In this document: positions 1 through 6,992 of the stretch, in pieces | Layout of the letters: every line of letters begins with the position of its first letter | Numbering within the stretch: the stretch's first letter is position 1 | Source: Desulfuromonadales bacterium | GTDB lineage: Bacteria > Desulfobacterota > Desulfuromonadia > Geobacterales > Pseudopelobacteraceae | Length of the DNA stretch: 14,218 nucleotides | Direction of reading: 5' to 3' | Assembly (NCBI GenBank): GCA_015688915.1 | Contig: JAATGX010000293.1 | Location: 1 to 14,218 of the forward strand | Notes under the pieces: generated by a model | Told to the model about the DNA's origin: nothing | The model's database searches: none | What the model saw: the letters and a program-made list of their open reading frames with translations, nothing else | Position numbers and translations under genes: made by a program

Positions 1-2
1 GC

Positions 3-296
3 ATGTACTCAATTCCAACTGAATCAAACTCAGATAACAATGTATCCGAACCAATGCCAACTAATGATATTTGCATGTCAGTAATTCCTCTCAAGTCAGA
101 TAGTTTTAAATCTCGGTTAAAATTTGTCTTTTTACTTATTTCTGCTGCTAACTCGATGTTGCGTCTTGGTGAGATTGAACTATGTTTCCCGCTCGATAAC
201 ATGCCTCCTGATTTGCTGGAAAGACTCGTTGCCGCAAAAAAGGATAATGCGTTTGTATGTTCGGGTTTTAATCCGGGCCTCAAGCCCGCAAAGTAA
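3..296 (+). CDS. Hypothetical small protein, possibly the 3' end of a gene starting outside the window
   Basis: An open frame of 97 codons runs from an ATG two bases inside the window to a TAA at 294-296. Because only two bases precede the ATG, the true start may lie outside and no ribosome binding site can be judged. I recognise no domain. The second half looks protein-like, with a hydrophobic stretch (FVFLLISAANSML) at about residues 41-53 followed by an amphipathic PPDLLERLVAAKK segment, while the first 25 residues are Ser/Asn/Pro-rich. The stretch is AT-richer than the cobalamin and lon regions, which could mean transferred DNA or simply non-coding sequence. A short GC hairpin (CGGGC/GCCCG) near the stop followed by a T-run at about 303-308 could be a weak terminator. 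I am unsure that this is a gene. Confidence 0.35.
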   Translation: MYSIPTESNSDNNVSEPMPTNDICMSVIPLKSDSFKSRLKFVFLLISAANSMLRLGEIELCFPLDNMPPDLLERLVAAKKDNAFVCSGFNPGLKPAK

Positions 297-430
297 TTCG
301 GTCTTTTTATTCTTGGTATAACTCGTTAATCACCGGTTTCCCGATATAAGTAACTTACCATCTATATAGTCTGCTTGTTACCTGTATAGGCTACCTGTCA
401 GGTCTCTTGTATAAGATACTTTTGCCTACT

Positions 431-781
431 TCAACGTACCGCGGCTATTCTCGATTCAAGCGCTGTCCCCCGTATCAGCCGATACGGCACAAACCATAAT
501 TTCACCTGTGGGTCCCACGTGGCCCTCATGGCGCGAAGCTGCTCGCGAAACTCGGTCTCGTCGTAGGCCACCGTTACCGGCACCACATCGCCATCCTTGA
601 AGCGCGGCGCGTGCAGAGGCCGCTCTTCCACCACGATCTCGACCGTCTTGAGCTTTACCCCACGAAGTTCGTCATAGCGATACCTGACACAGAGGAGCTT
701 GTCCCCGAACTGCTCCACCAATCGTTTGGTTCCCTTCTGACCCGGCTTCAAATGGCAGTATGACTTCATGTCCTTCAGCAT
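431..781 (-). CDS. Conserved-looking hypothetical protein, 116 aa
   Basis: The function is unknown. The product is a small, soluble, basic protein with no signal peptide or membrane segment. It opens with MKSYCHLKPGQKGTKRLVEQ (from Met5), has a central basic/beta-rich segment (CVRYRYDELRGVKLKTVEIVVEE) and ends with a WDPQVKLWFVPY motif before IRGTALESRI. From memory, proteins with this opening and WDP..KLW ending occur in several Geobacter-like genomes, but I cannot verify this or name a family. The GC-rich codon use matches the core genes rather than the AT-rich flanks. Two starts are possible. The ATG at 779-781 has a G-rich stretch upstream. The ATG at 767-769 (Met5) has AAGGA only one base away, which is too close to work well, so I keep the longer form. 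The gene stands alone, with a terminator-like hairpin upstream on its own strand (817-852) and the divergent cobalamin operon beyond. Confidence 0.7.
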   Translation of the reverse strand: MLKDMKSYCHLKPGQKGTKRLVEQFGDKLLCVRYRYDELRGVKLKTVEIVVEERPLHAPRFKDGDVVPVTVAYDETEFREQLRAMRATWDPQVKLWFVPYRLIRGTALESRIAAVR

Positions 782-816
782 GCCGCACCCCCCGGCAGCC
801 GCGACCCTTCAGACAA

Positions 817-852
817 AAAGCCCCGGTCTCCATTACAGGAACACGGGGCTTT
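817..852 (-). terminator. Rho-independent-terminator-like hairpin, minus strand
   Basis: The stem is AAAGCCCCG (817-825) pairing perfectly with CGGGGCTTT (844-852) around an 18-base loop. Read on the minus strand, the stem is followed by a T-run (CTTTTTGTCT), as expected for an intrinsic terminator. On the plus strand the following bases are CATTGTC, so termination in that direction is less likely. The hairpin lies upstream of the 431-781 gene on that gene's own strand. It would therefore end something transcribed leftward from about 850-960, or act as a leader attenuator. No gene is seen there. Confidence 0.5.
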
Positions 853-970
853 CATTGTCATCCGGCGGTTGTCGAACCAATCGCGTCATCATAGCTCCAA
901 AAGCATGCCAACTCGCAACACCATGGATACGGAGGTAACAAATACGTCACCAATTGTCAAGCTAACTTAT

Positions 971-984
971 TGATTTGCAAATCA
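971..984. repeat. Perfect 14-bp palindrome TGATTTGCAAATCA
   Basis: The sequence reads identically on both strands over 14 bases. It could be a binding site for a dimeric regulator or the end of an element. It lies about 290 bp upstream of cobJ and about 190 bp from the divergent hypothetical gene. No second copy was noticed in the window, and its function is unknown. Confidence 0.4.
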
Positions 985-1027
985 AAAGAACTCATTAGAT
1001 TCTACATAACTAAATTCAAGGATATTC

Positions 1028-1146
1028 TTCACGAAAAACACGAAAGTAACTCCTCGATATACGAGAAAAACGCGGTGCCGCACTAAATGATGATTCAATT
1101 TGCTTGGAACTTGAATTTTGTTTGTGCATTTCGTGTGGTTCGTGGA
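1028..1146. repeat. Small non-coding element with imperfect 19-bp terminal inverted repeats
   Basis: The left end (1028-1046, TTCACGAAAAACACGAAAG) matches the reverse complement of the right end (1128-1146) at most positions. Both contain a CACGAA-CACGAA pattern. Short dispersed sequences of this CACGAAnnACACGAA type are, to my memory, common in deltaproteobacterial and planctomycete genomes. Inside are two small hairpins: CTCG/CGAG at 1053-1065 and GCGG/CCGC at 1072-1081. No ORF for a transposase is present, so if mobile it would be a MITE-like passenger. Confidence 0.45.
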
Positions 1147-1208
1147 CCGAACGATTTCGTATTCTGGTTTTACCCCCTTCGAATTTCCACCGACAATCCC
1201 CTTCCCAC

Positions 1209-1237
1209 TTGCATCTCTCCAAGCCTGCGTGTAGAAT
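1209..1237 (+). promoter_or_regulatory. Candidate sigma-70-type promoter for the cobalamin operon
   Basis: A -10-like TAGAAT (1232-1237, five of six consensus bases) lies exactly 17 bp after a weaker -35-like TTGCAT (1209-1214, three of six). Transcription would start near 1244, giving a leader of about 30 nt before the cobJ ATG at 1277. That is too short for a B12 riboswitch. This is pattern matching only. Confidence 0.3.
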
Positions 1238-1276
1238 TTAGCCCCATTTCCGACCCTGGTCGTCCTAAGGAACCGC

Positions 1277-3649
1277 ATGTCACCACTGTATATCATCGGC
1301 ACCGGCCCCGGTTCCCTTTCACACCTGACCGAAGCCACCCGCCAGGCCATCGCTGAATCGAGCGTCGTCGTCGGCTATGGCGTCTATATCGACCTGATCC
1401 AACCGCTCCTGGCAGGCAAGGAGATCGTCGCCACCCCCATGATGCAGGAGGTGGACCGCTGCCGCGAGGCCATCGACAGGGCTCGGAGCGGCGCCACCGT
1501 TGCCTTGGTGTCCGGGGGCGATGCCGGCATCTACGGCATGGCCGGCCTGGTGCTGGAACTGCTGGAGCGGGACGGCGCCGAGGGGAGCACGGAACAGCCG
1601 GACGTGCGAGTCATCCCCGGCATCTCCGCCGTCCAGGCGGCGGCCTCCGTCCTGGGCGCTCCGCTGATGCACGACTTCGCCGTTATCTCCCTGTCCGACC
1701 TGCTCACCCCGTGGGAGTTGATCAGGGGCAGGCTGGAGGCGGCGGCACGGGCCGACTTCGTGATCTGCCTGTACAACCCCAGAAGCAAAAAACGGGTCAC
1801 CCAGATCCAGGAGGCGCAACGCATCATTCTCGGCTCCCGCCCGCCCCGGACACCCGCAGGCATCGTCCGCAACGCCTGCCGCGAGGGTGAAGCGGCCACG
1901 GTCACCACCCTGGGCGACCTGCTGGACCACGAGATCGACATGTTCTCCATCGTGGTCATCGGTAACAGTTCCACCTTCGTGGACAGTCACGGACGGATGC
2001 TCACCCCCCGCGGCTATGCCCGCAAGATGGGGACCGGGGACCGGGGACCGGGGACTGGAGACCGGGTTTTCTCATCTCTCATCTCTCATCCCTCATCGGG
2101 TGGTACGGAACCGGCGGGGAACGCGGGTGCGGTCATGTTCTGCGGCACCGCCTCGGACGTGGGCAAGTCGGTCATCACCGCCGGCTTCTGCCGCTGTCTC
2201 GTGAAGCGAGGCATCACGGTTGCCCCGTTCAAGTCCCAGAACATGTCCAACAACTCCTTCGTCACCCCGGAAGGGGGGGAGATCGGCCGGGCCCAGGCGG
2301 TACAGGCCCAGGCCTGCGGCATCGCCCCACACACCGACATGAACCCGGTGCTGCTCAAGCCCAACTCCGACACCGGCAGCCAAGTAGTCGTCCAGGGCCG
2401 GGCGGTCGCCAACATGAACGTCCGGGAATACGACCGCTTCAAACCGCACGTCTTCGAGAAGGTCCGCGAAAGCTTCCAGCGCCTCAGGGATGGTCACGCA
2501 TTCATCGTCATGGAGGGGGCCGGCAGCATCGCGGAGATCAACCTCCGCCACAACGACATCGCCAATCTCAAGGTAGCCTCCATGGCAGGTAGCCCGGTCA
2601 TCCTGGTGGCCGATATCGACCGGGGTGGCGTATTCGCCCAGATCGTGGGCACCATCGACCTGCTGGAACCGGAGGAACGGGCACTCGTCCGGGGTGTCAT
2701 CATCAACAAGTTCCGCGGCGATCCTGCCATCCTTGCCCCCGGCATCCAGTTCATCCAGGAGCGCACCGGCGTACCGGTGCTGGGAGTGCTCCCCTGGCTA
2801 GGGGATCTGAACCTGCCGGCCGAGGACAGCATGGCGCTGGCATACCCCGAAAGATCCGGATGCAACGGCAACCATGGAGACAGCATCCGCATCGGCGTGG
2901 TCAGGCTGCCGCGTATCTCCAACTTCACTGACTTCGACTCCCTCCGGGCCGAGCCGGACGTCACCCTCCATTATATCGACCGGCCGGAACAGATTCCGGG
3001 ATTGGATTTGCTCATCATTCCCGGCAGCAAATCCACCATCCCCGATCTGGGTTTCCTGGAACGACAGGGGCTGTTCGCCGGTATCAAGGGCTTTGGCGGC
3101 CATATTGTCGGCATCTGCGGCGGTTACCAGATGCTGGGCCAACGGGTGCTCGACCCGGACGGTGTGGAGTCGGCGGTCCCGGAGGCTGCCGGACTTGCCC
3201 TGCTGCCGGTTGAGACCAGGATGCTGGCAAACAAGGAGACCCACCAGGCCCAGGCTCATCTGGAAAGGGCCGGTCTGGTGCTGGCCAGCGGCAACGACGC
3301 CGTCATGACCGGCTACGAAATCCATATGGGTGTGACGACCTGTCTGGATGAACCGCGCCCCTTTGCCCGCATCTTCCAGCGCGGCACGGCCGCAGTGGCT
3401 GTGGAGGACGGTTCCGTTTCTCCCGATGGCCGGGTCTTCGGCACCTATTTGCACGGCATCTTCGACAACACCCCCTTTCGTGAAGGATATCTGAACCGTA
3501 TCCGGGCGGAAAAAGGGATGCCGTTGCGACATGGGAGCGGTGAAACGGCGCAGGTGGACCCCTTTGACCGGCTGGCCGCCCACCTGGAGCGGCATCTGGA
3601 CATGCCGCAACTCCTTGCCATCTGCGGGCTGGATAATGATCACCCCTGA
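1277..3649 (+). CDS. cobJ-cobQ: Fused precorrin-3B/cobalt-factor III C17-methyltransferase and cobyric acid synthase (CobJ-CobQ)
   Basis: One 790-residue frame encodes two cobalamin enzymes. Residues 1 to about 250 are a CobJ/CbiH SAM-dependent methyltransferase, which methylates C17 during ring contraction. It has the IIGTGPGS start, the VSGGDAGIYGMAG loop (78-90) and the LYNPRSKKR segment (165-173). Residues about 285-790 are CobQ/CbiP, the ATP- and glutamine-dependent amidase that makes cobyric acid. It has a P-loop-like GTASDVGKS (290-298), PFKSQNMSNNS, and a class I glutamine amidotransferase domain with Cys614 in GICGGYQMLG and His726 in YLHGIF. Both halves are full length for their families. 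The 34-residue linker (251-284) is encoded by heptanucleotide repeats. The ATG at 1277 has AAGGA seven bases upstream. An internal in-frame ATG at 2135 (Met287) could yield free CobQ, though its ribosome binding site is weak. The 3' end overlaps cbiB by 14 nt. Confidence 0.9.
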   Translation: MSPLYIIGTGPGSLSHLTEATRQAIAESSVVVGYGVYIDLIQPLLAGKEIVATPMMQEVDRCREAIDRARSGATVALVSGGDAGIYGMAGLVLELLERDGAEGSTEQPDVRVIPGISAVQAAASVLGAPLMHDFAVISLSDLLTPWELIRGRLEAAARADFVICLYNPRSKKRVTQIQEAQRIILGSRPPRTPAGIVRNACREGEAATVTTLGDLLDHEIDMFSIVVIGNSSTFVDSHGRMLTPRGYARKMGTGDRGPGTGDRVFSSLISHPSSGGTEPAGNAGAVMFCGTASDVGKSVITAGFCRCLVKRGITVAPFKSQNMSNNSFVTPEGGEIGRAQAVQAQACGIAPHTDMNPVLLKPNSDTGSQVVVQGRAVANMNVREYDRFKPHVFEKVRESFQRLRDGHAFIVMEGAGSIAEINLRHNDIANLKVASMAGSPVILVADIDRGGVFAQIVGTIDLLEPEERALVRGVIINKFRGDPAILAPGIQFIQERTGVPVLGVLPWLGDLNLPAEDSMALAYPERSGCNGNHGDSIRIGVVRLPRISNFTDFDSLRAEPDVTLHYIDRPEQIPGLDLLIIPGSKSTIPDLGFLERQGLFAGIKGFGGHIVGICGGYQMLGQRVLDPDGVESAVPEAAGLALLPVETRMLANKETHQAQAHLERAGLVLASGNDAVMTGYEIHMGVTTCLDEPRPFARIFQRGTAAVAVEDGSVSPDGRVFGTYLHGIFDNTPFREGYLNRIRAEKGMPLRHGSGETAQVDPFDRLAAHLERHLDMPQLLAICGLDNDHP
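2029..2097 (+). repeat. Two adjacent heptanucleotide tandem arrays forming the cobJ-cobQ linker
   Basis: Positions 2029-2063 are five 7-bp units of the type GGGGACC: three exact, then GGGGACT and GGAGACC. After GGGTTTT, positions 2071-2097 are nearly four 7-bp units of the type CTCATCT: two exact, then CTCATCC and CTCATC. Both arrays have a 7-bp period, so gain or loss of one unit would shift the reading frame between CobJ and CobQ. Heptamer arrays such as GGGGACT are known as STRR sequences in filamentous cyanobacteria. Their appearance here inside a coding frame is unusual. Confidence 0.85.
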
Positions 3650-4607
3650 CCCGGCCGTCATCGGGCTGGCCCTGCTGCTTGACCTGGCCTTGGGCGACCC
3701 CCGCTGGCTGCCGCACCCGGTGGTACTCATGGGGCGCCTGATCACCGTCCTGGAAGCCCTGCTGCGCAGGGTGGTGCCATTCGAGCGGGCCGCTGGGGTG
3801 CTGCTGCTGGTCATGACCGCGGGATGTGCCATGGTTGCCACTTGGCTGCTGTTGCGCGGCGCGGCGCACCTCCACCCCCTGGCCGGTCTCCTGGCCGCCG
3901 CGGTTCTTTCGTACACCTGCCTGGCGGCCCGGTCGCTGCACAAAGAATCGGCCCTGGTGGCTGACGCCCTGACACGGGGAGACATGGAGGCGGCGCGGCG
4001 TAACCTCGCGTATATCGTGGGTCGCGATACCGCCAACCTGGAAGAGAGCGAGATCTGGCGGGCCCTGGTGGAGACCGTGGCCGAAAACAGCTCGGACGGG
4101 ATCATCGCGCCGCTGTTCTGGCTGGCCTTGGGCGGCCCGGTCGCCGGCATGGGGTTCAAGGCGGTCAGCACTCTGGACTCCATGGTGGGATACAGGAACG
4201 AGCGCTACCTGGCCCTGGGATGGGCCTCGGCCCGCATGGACGACTTGCTGAACTTCATCCCCGCACGCCTGACCGCCGTGCTGATGATCATGGGTGCGCC
4301 ACTGGCCGGGCTCTCGGCACGCAACGCCCTGGCCGTCACCCTGCGGGACCGGTTGAAACATCCTTCACCCAACAGCGGCCATCCCGAGGCGGCCGTGGCC
4401 GGCGCCCTGGGGGTCCGGCTGGGGGGAGCGGCCAGTTACGGCGGCCACGCCTCATGGAAGGAATACCTGGGCGACCCGCTCAACCCGCTGGATGAGCGGG
4501 CGTACCGGGGGATGATCAGACTGATGTACGCCATAACCCTGCTCATGGCCGCCACCTGCATCGCCATGACCCTGTACCTGAAAGGCACCCATGTCCCCCA
4601 CCTTTGA
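3636..4607 (+). CDS. cbiB: Adenosylcobinamide-phosphate synthase CbiB
   Basis: This inner-membrane enzyme joins aminopropanol phosphate to adenosylcobyric acid, giving adenosylcobinamide phosphate. The 323-residue product has the family's usual length and its signature segments: LDLALGDPRWLPHPVVLMG at the N terminus, ARSLHKES, then VGRDTANLEESEIWRALVE and VAENSSDGIIAPLFW, KAVSTLDSMVGYRNERY, and HPSPNSGHPEAA near the C terminus. Hydrophobic membrane segments are visible near residues 6-20, 52-72, 80-95, 150-170 and 300-318. I chose the ATG at 3636 although the frame stays open further upstream. The upstream extension lies inside cobQ and does not resemble CbiB, whereas homologs begin just before LDLALGDP. 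The gene overlaps cobQ by 14 nt and cobD by 17 nt, which points to translational coupling. Confidence 0.93.
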   Translation: MITPDPAVIGLALLLDLALGDPRWLPHPVVLMGRLITVLEALLRRVVPFERAAGVLLLVMTAGCAMVATWLLLRGAAHLHPLAGLLAAAVLSYTCLAARSLHKESALVADALTRGDMEAARRNLAYIVGRDTANLEESEIWRALVETVAENSSDGIIAPLFWLALGGPVAGMGFKAVSTLDSMVGYRNERYLALGWASARMDDLLNFIPARLTAVLMIMGAPLAGLSARNALAVTLRDRLKHPSPNSGHPEAAVAGALGVRLGGAASYGGHASWKEYLGDPLNPLDERAYRGMIRLMYAITLLMAATCIAMTLYLKGTHVPHL

Positions 4608-5667
4608 CCACGGCGGCAACGTCTTCGGCATGGCGCGTCAACTCGGCACGCAAGCTGCCGGGATCGCCGATTTCTCGGCCAGCATCAACCCCCTGGGGCT
4701 GTCGCCTCTGGTAAAACAGGCCATCACCTCCGCCCTGGACAGCCTGGTCCACTACCCGGATGCCAGCCACCAGGAACTGAAGCAGGCCCTGGCCGACTAC
4801 CATGGGGTATCCCCCGCCTCCATCGCCGTGGCCAACGGTTCCACCGAGCTGATCTACCGGCTCCCGGCCCTGCTCCCGGGCCGACGCGCCCTGATCGTCT
4901 CCCCCGCCTTCAGCGAGTACCGCCATGCCCTCGATCAGCACCAATGGGAATCTCGGGCGTTCATCCTCAAGGCCGAAGACGGCTTCGCCCTTGATGTGGA
5001 TACGCTCGCACAGGCCCTGGACGAGGGGTACGACGCCCTCTACCTGTGCAATCCCGGCAATCCCAGCGGCCTGCTCTATCCTCCGGAAACCATGGAACAT
5101 GTCTACCGCCTGTGCCGGGCCGCGGGCATCTTCCTGGTACTGGACGAGGCGTTCATGGATTTCTGCGAGGACGCCTCGGCCAAACAGCTCGTCGCCACGG
5201 GAGACAATGCCGTGGTATTGCGCTCCATGACCAAATTCTTTGCCATTCCCGGATTGCGCCTGGGGTACGCCATTGCCAACGAGGCGCTCTCGGAGCGGCT
5301 CGACGCCGTGGGAGGACCCTGGAGCGTCAACACCCTGGCCCTGGCGGCCGGCGTGGCGGCCATCCACGACACCGGATACAACCGGCAAACCATCGAGTAC
5401 GTCCGGCAGGAACGCAGTAACCTGGTGGAACGGCTCTCCCGCCTCCCCATGCTCACGGTCTATCCATCGGACGTCAACTTCCTCCTGGTGGAGATCACCA
5501 ACGGCATGAGCGCGGCGGAGTTGCGGGAGCGCCTGCTGCCGTCCCTGCTGCTGATCCGCGACTGTTCGAATTTTGTGGGATTGACGCCCCAGTTCTTCCG
5601 CATCGCCGTGCGGACGCGGGAGGAAAACGGGCGGCTGCTGGAATGCCTGGAGAACATCCTGGAATAA
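4591..5667 (+). CDS. cobD: L-threonine-O-3-phosphate decarboxylase CobD (PLP enzyme)
   Basis: This enzyme decarboxylates threonine phosphate to (R)-1-amino-2-propanol phosphate, the partner that CbiB attaches to cobyric acid. The 358-residue product belongs to the class I/II aminotransferase fold, in the histidinol-phosphate aminotransferase-like branch. It shows HGGN at residues 7-10, ASINPLG at 30-36, ANGSTELIY at 81-89, CNPGNPSG at 153-160, LVLDEAFMDF at 182-191 and the PLP lysine Lys215 in RSMTKFFAIPGLRLGY. The HGGN start, the cobalamin-type SASINPLG segment and the position right after cbiB favour CobD over HisC. AAAGG lies just upstream of the ATG at 4591. It is the last gene of the operon and is followed by a strong terminator. 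Confidence 0.92.
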   Translation: MSPTFDHGGNVFGMARQLGTQAAGIADFSASINPLGLSPLVKQAITSALDSLVHYPDASHQELKQALADYHGVSPASIAVANGSTELIYRLPALLPGRRALIVSPAFSEYRHALDQHQWESRAFILKAEDGFALDVDTLAQALDEGYDALYLCNPGNPSGLLYPPETMEHVYRLCRAAGIFLVLDEAFMDFCEDASAKQLVATGDNAVVLRSMTKFFAIPGLRLGYAIANEALSERLDAVGGPWSVNTLALAAGVAAIHDTGYNRQTIEYVRQERSNLVERLSRLPMLTVYPSDVNFLLVEITNGMSAAELRERLLPSLLLIRDCSNFVGLTPQFFRIAVRTREENGRLLECLENILE

Positions 5668-5671
5668 ACAC

Positions 5672-5703
5672 AAAGGGGATGCCCGTTTCCAGGCATCCCC
5701 TTT
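5672..5703 (+). terminator. Intrinsic terminator of the cobalamin operon, probably bidirectional
   Basis: A perfect 12-bp stem, AAAGGGGATGCC (5672-5683) with GGCATCCCCTTT (5692-5703), surrounds an 8-base loop. It starts five bases after the cobD stop codon. The plus strand continues CATTTCATT after the stem. The minus strand continues GTGTTTATT, so the hairpin may also stop leftward transcripts from aroF, whose stop lies about 250 bp away. Confidence 0.85.
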
Positions 5704-5951
5704 CATTTCATTCTCTCCGCCCTGCCGTCGGCTTAAAGGACCTCCGGCGAGTTCCTAACAAGTGGGCGACCATATGCTGCTTCAGGCAAATCCCGCACAA
5801 TGGGGCAGCACACCACAGCAGGGAAGGTCCCCCATTCTATGCTTATTCCGCCCGGGCACTGCAACCGGCGAACAGGGCAGAGAGAACGCTGAATTCGGTA
5901 AAATCATACTCTCAGGTTCGCACCTTGACAAGCATTTTTGTATACGATCAT
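5704..5951. other. Intergenic stretch between the convergent cobD and aroF genes
   Basis: No convincing gene was found here. A 7-bp inverted repeat, AATGGGG (5799-5805) with CCCCATT (5830-5836), encloses a 24-base loop and has no T-run, so it is not an obvious terminator. A perfect TTGACA at 5925-5930 (+) has no acceptable -10 at 16-18 bp and points into the 3' end of aroF. I assign nothing to this stretch. Confidence 0.4.
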
Positions 5952-6965
5952 CTATTCGTAACCGAGAAAGGCCACGAGCCGCCGCATCTCCTCCATCAAC
6001 TGTTCAAAGCCGGGAAAGGTGAGCGATTGCGGCCCGTCGGAGAGCGCCTTTTCCGGTTCCGGGTGCACCTCAACCAGTACGCCATGGGAGCCGGCCACCA
6101 GGGCGGCCAGGGCCATGGGGGGCACCAGGCTCCGCTTGCCCGTGGCGTGAGACGGATCAACCATGACCGGCAGGTGCGACAGCTCCTTGATCAACGGCGC
6201 CACGGCCAGGTCAAGGGTGTTGCGTGTAGCGGTTTCGTAGGTGCGGATGCCCCGTTCGCAGAGGATCACCTGTTCGTTTCCCTCGGCCAGGATATACTCG
6301 GCGGCGGCCAGAAACTCCTCGATGGTGGCGCTCATGCCCCGCTTGAGCAGCACCGGTTTGCGGATGCGCCCCACCTCGCGCAGCAGGTCGAAGTTCTGCA
6401 TGTTGCGCGCCCCGATCTGGAGCAGGTCGGCGTACTCGGCCACCAGTCCCACATTGTCCGGGCTCATCACCTCGGTCACGATCGGCAGGCCGCTCTCCTT
6501 GCCGGCCCTGGCCAGCAGCTTCAACCCCTCGCCCCGCAATCCCTGAAAGGTATGCGGCCCGGTGCGCGGTTTGAACGCTCCGCCCCGCAGCATGTCGGCC
6601 CCCATCTTTTTGACGAACAGCGCCGTCTTGATGATCTGCTCTTCGCTCTCCACGGCGCACGGGCCGGCAACCATCACCGGCCGGCACCCCTGGCCGACCC
6701 GGACTCCGGAAACATCCACGATGGTGTCCTCGGGATGGAAATCCCGCGAAACCAGCTTGTACGGCTTGGAGACATGGATCACCCGCTGCACGCCGGGTAG
6801 TTCCAGGATAGTGGTGTCATCCACGTAGCCGTGGTTGCCCAGCACGCCGATGGCGGTCCGTTCGCTCCCCGGAATGGGGGCGGCGGTATAGCCCATCTCC
6901 TTGACCGTCCGGTTGACAGCCTCGACATCCGCCTGTGTGGCGTTATGATTCATGACGATCAGCAT
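5952..6965 (-). CDS. aroF: 3-deoxy-7-phosphoheptulonate (DAHP) synthase, type I-beta with N-terminal regulatory domain
   Basis: The enzyme condenses phosphoenolpyruvate with erythrose 4-phosphate in the first step of the shikimate pathway. The 337-residue product matches the Thermotoga-type enzyme in length (about 338). Residues 1 to about 65 form a ferredoxin-like domain (MLIVMNHNATQADVEAV), known in this subfamily to mediate feedback inhibition by Tyr or Phe. The barrel follows, with GPCAVES (101-107, metal ligand Cys103), RGGAFKPRTGPHTFQG (127-142), IGARNMQNF (184-192), LKRG (207-210) and DPSHATG (270-276). The start is ATG with GGGAG about nine bases upstream. It lies 27 bp downstream of hicB on the same strand, so it may be read from a promoter above the regulator or the toxin-antitoxin pair. 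Confidence 0.93.
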   Translation of the reverse strand: MLIVMNHNATQADVEAVNRTVKEMGYTAAPIPGSERTAIGVLGNHGYVDDTTILELPGVQRVIHVSKPYKLVSRDFHPEDTIVDVSGVRVGQGCRPVMVAGPCAVESEEQIIKTALFVKKMGADMLRGGAFKPRTGPHTFQGLRGEGLKLLARAGKESGLPIVTEVMSPDNVGLVAEYADLLQIGARNMQNFDLLREVGRIRKPVLLKRGMSATIEEFLAAAEYILAEGNEQVILCERGIRTYETATRNTLDLAVAPLIKELSHLPVMVDPSHATGKRSLVPPMALAALVAGSHGVLVEVHPEPEKALSDGPQSLTFPGFEQLMEEMRRLVAFLGYE

Positions 6966-6992
6966 GGGGTCAAACTCCCAGTTCTCTTCTCG

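Larger units (their letters stand above)
782..1276. other. Non-coding gap between the hypothetical gene and the cobalamin operon
   Basis: This is about 495 bp without a credible gene. Short open frames here on both strands lack recognisable protein features. The stretch holds, from left to right, a hairpin at 817-852, a perfect palindrome at 971-984, a small inverted-repeat element at 1028-1146 and a candidate promoter at 1209-1237. Most of it is AT-richer than the operon it precedes. I looked for a cobalamin riboswitch ahead of cobJ, expecting a B12 box resembling AGCCAGGAGACC, and did not see one on the plus strand. Confidence 0.6.

Noticed and set aside
860..900. tRNA-like T-arm on the minus strand (GGTTCGACAACC)
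   Set aside because: The conserved G53-C61 pair and a 5-bp stem around a 7-base loop cannot be formed, and no matching acceptor stem or anticodon arm is present.
853..1276. Cobalamin riboswitch upstream of cobJ
   Set aside because: No B12-box-like sequence or large paired leader was seen. The best promoter candidate leaves a leader of only about 30 nt.
2029..2097. CRISPR-like array
   Set aside because: The units are 7 bp and directly tandem with no spacers, so this is a simple tandem repeat.
2798..4183. Long open frame on the minus strand across cobQ and cbiB (also a plus-strand frame at 12602-13945 across lon, and others opposite tkt, cobD and aroF)
   Set aside because: These are antisense to well-recognised full-length enzymes. 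Their translations are rich in Arg, Gln, His and Pro without domain-like patterns, as expected from GC-rich codon periodicity.
5925..5930. Plus-strand promoter with a perfect TTGACA
   Set aside because: No acceptable -10 occurs 16-18 bp downstream, and it would read antisense into the aroF 3' end with no gene to serve.
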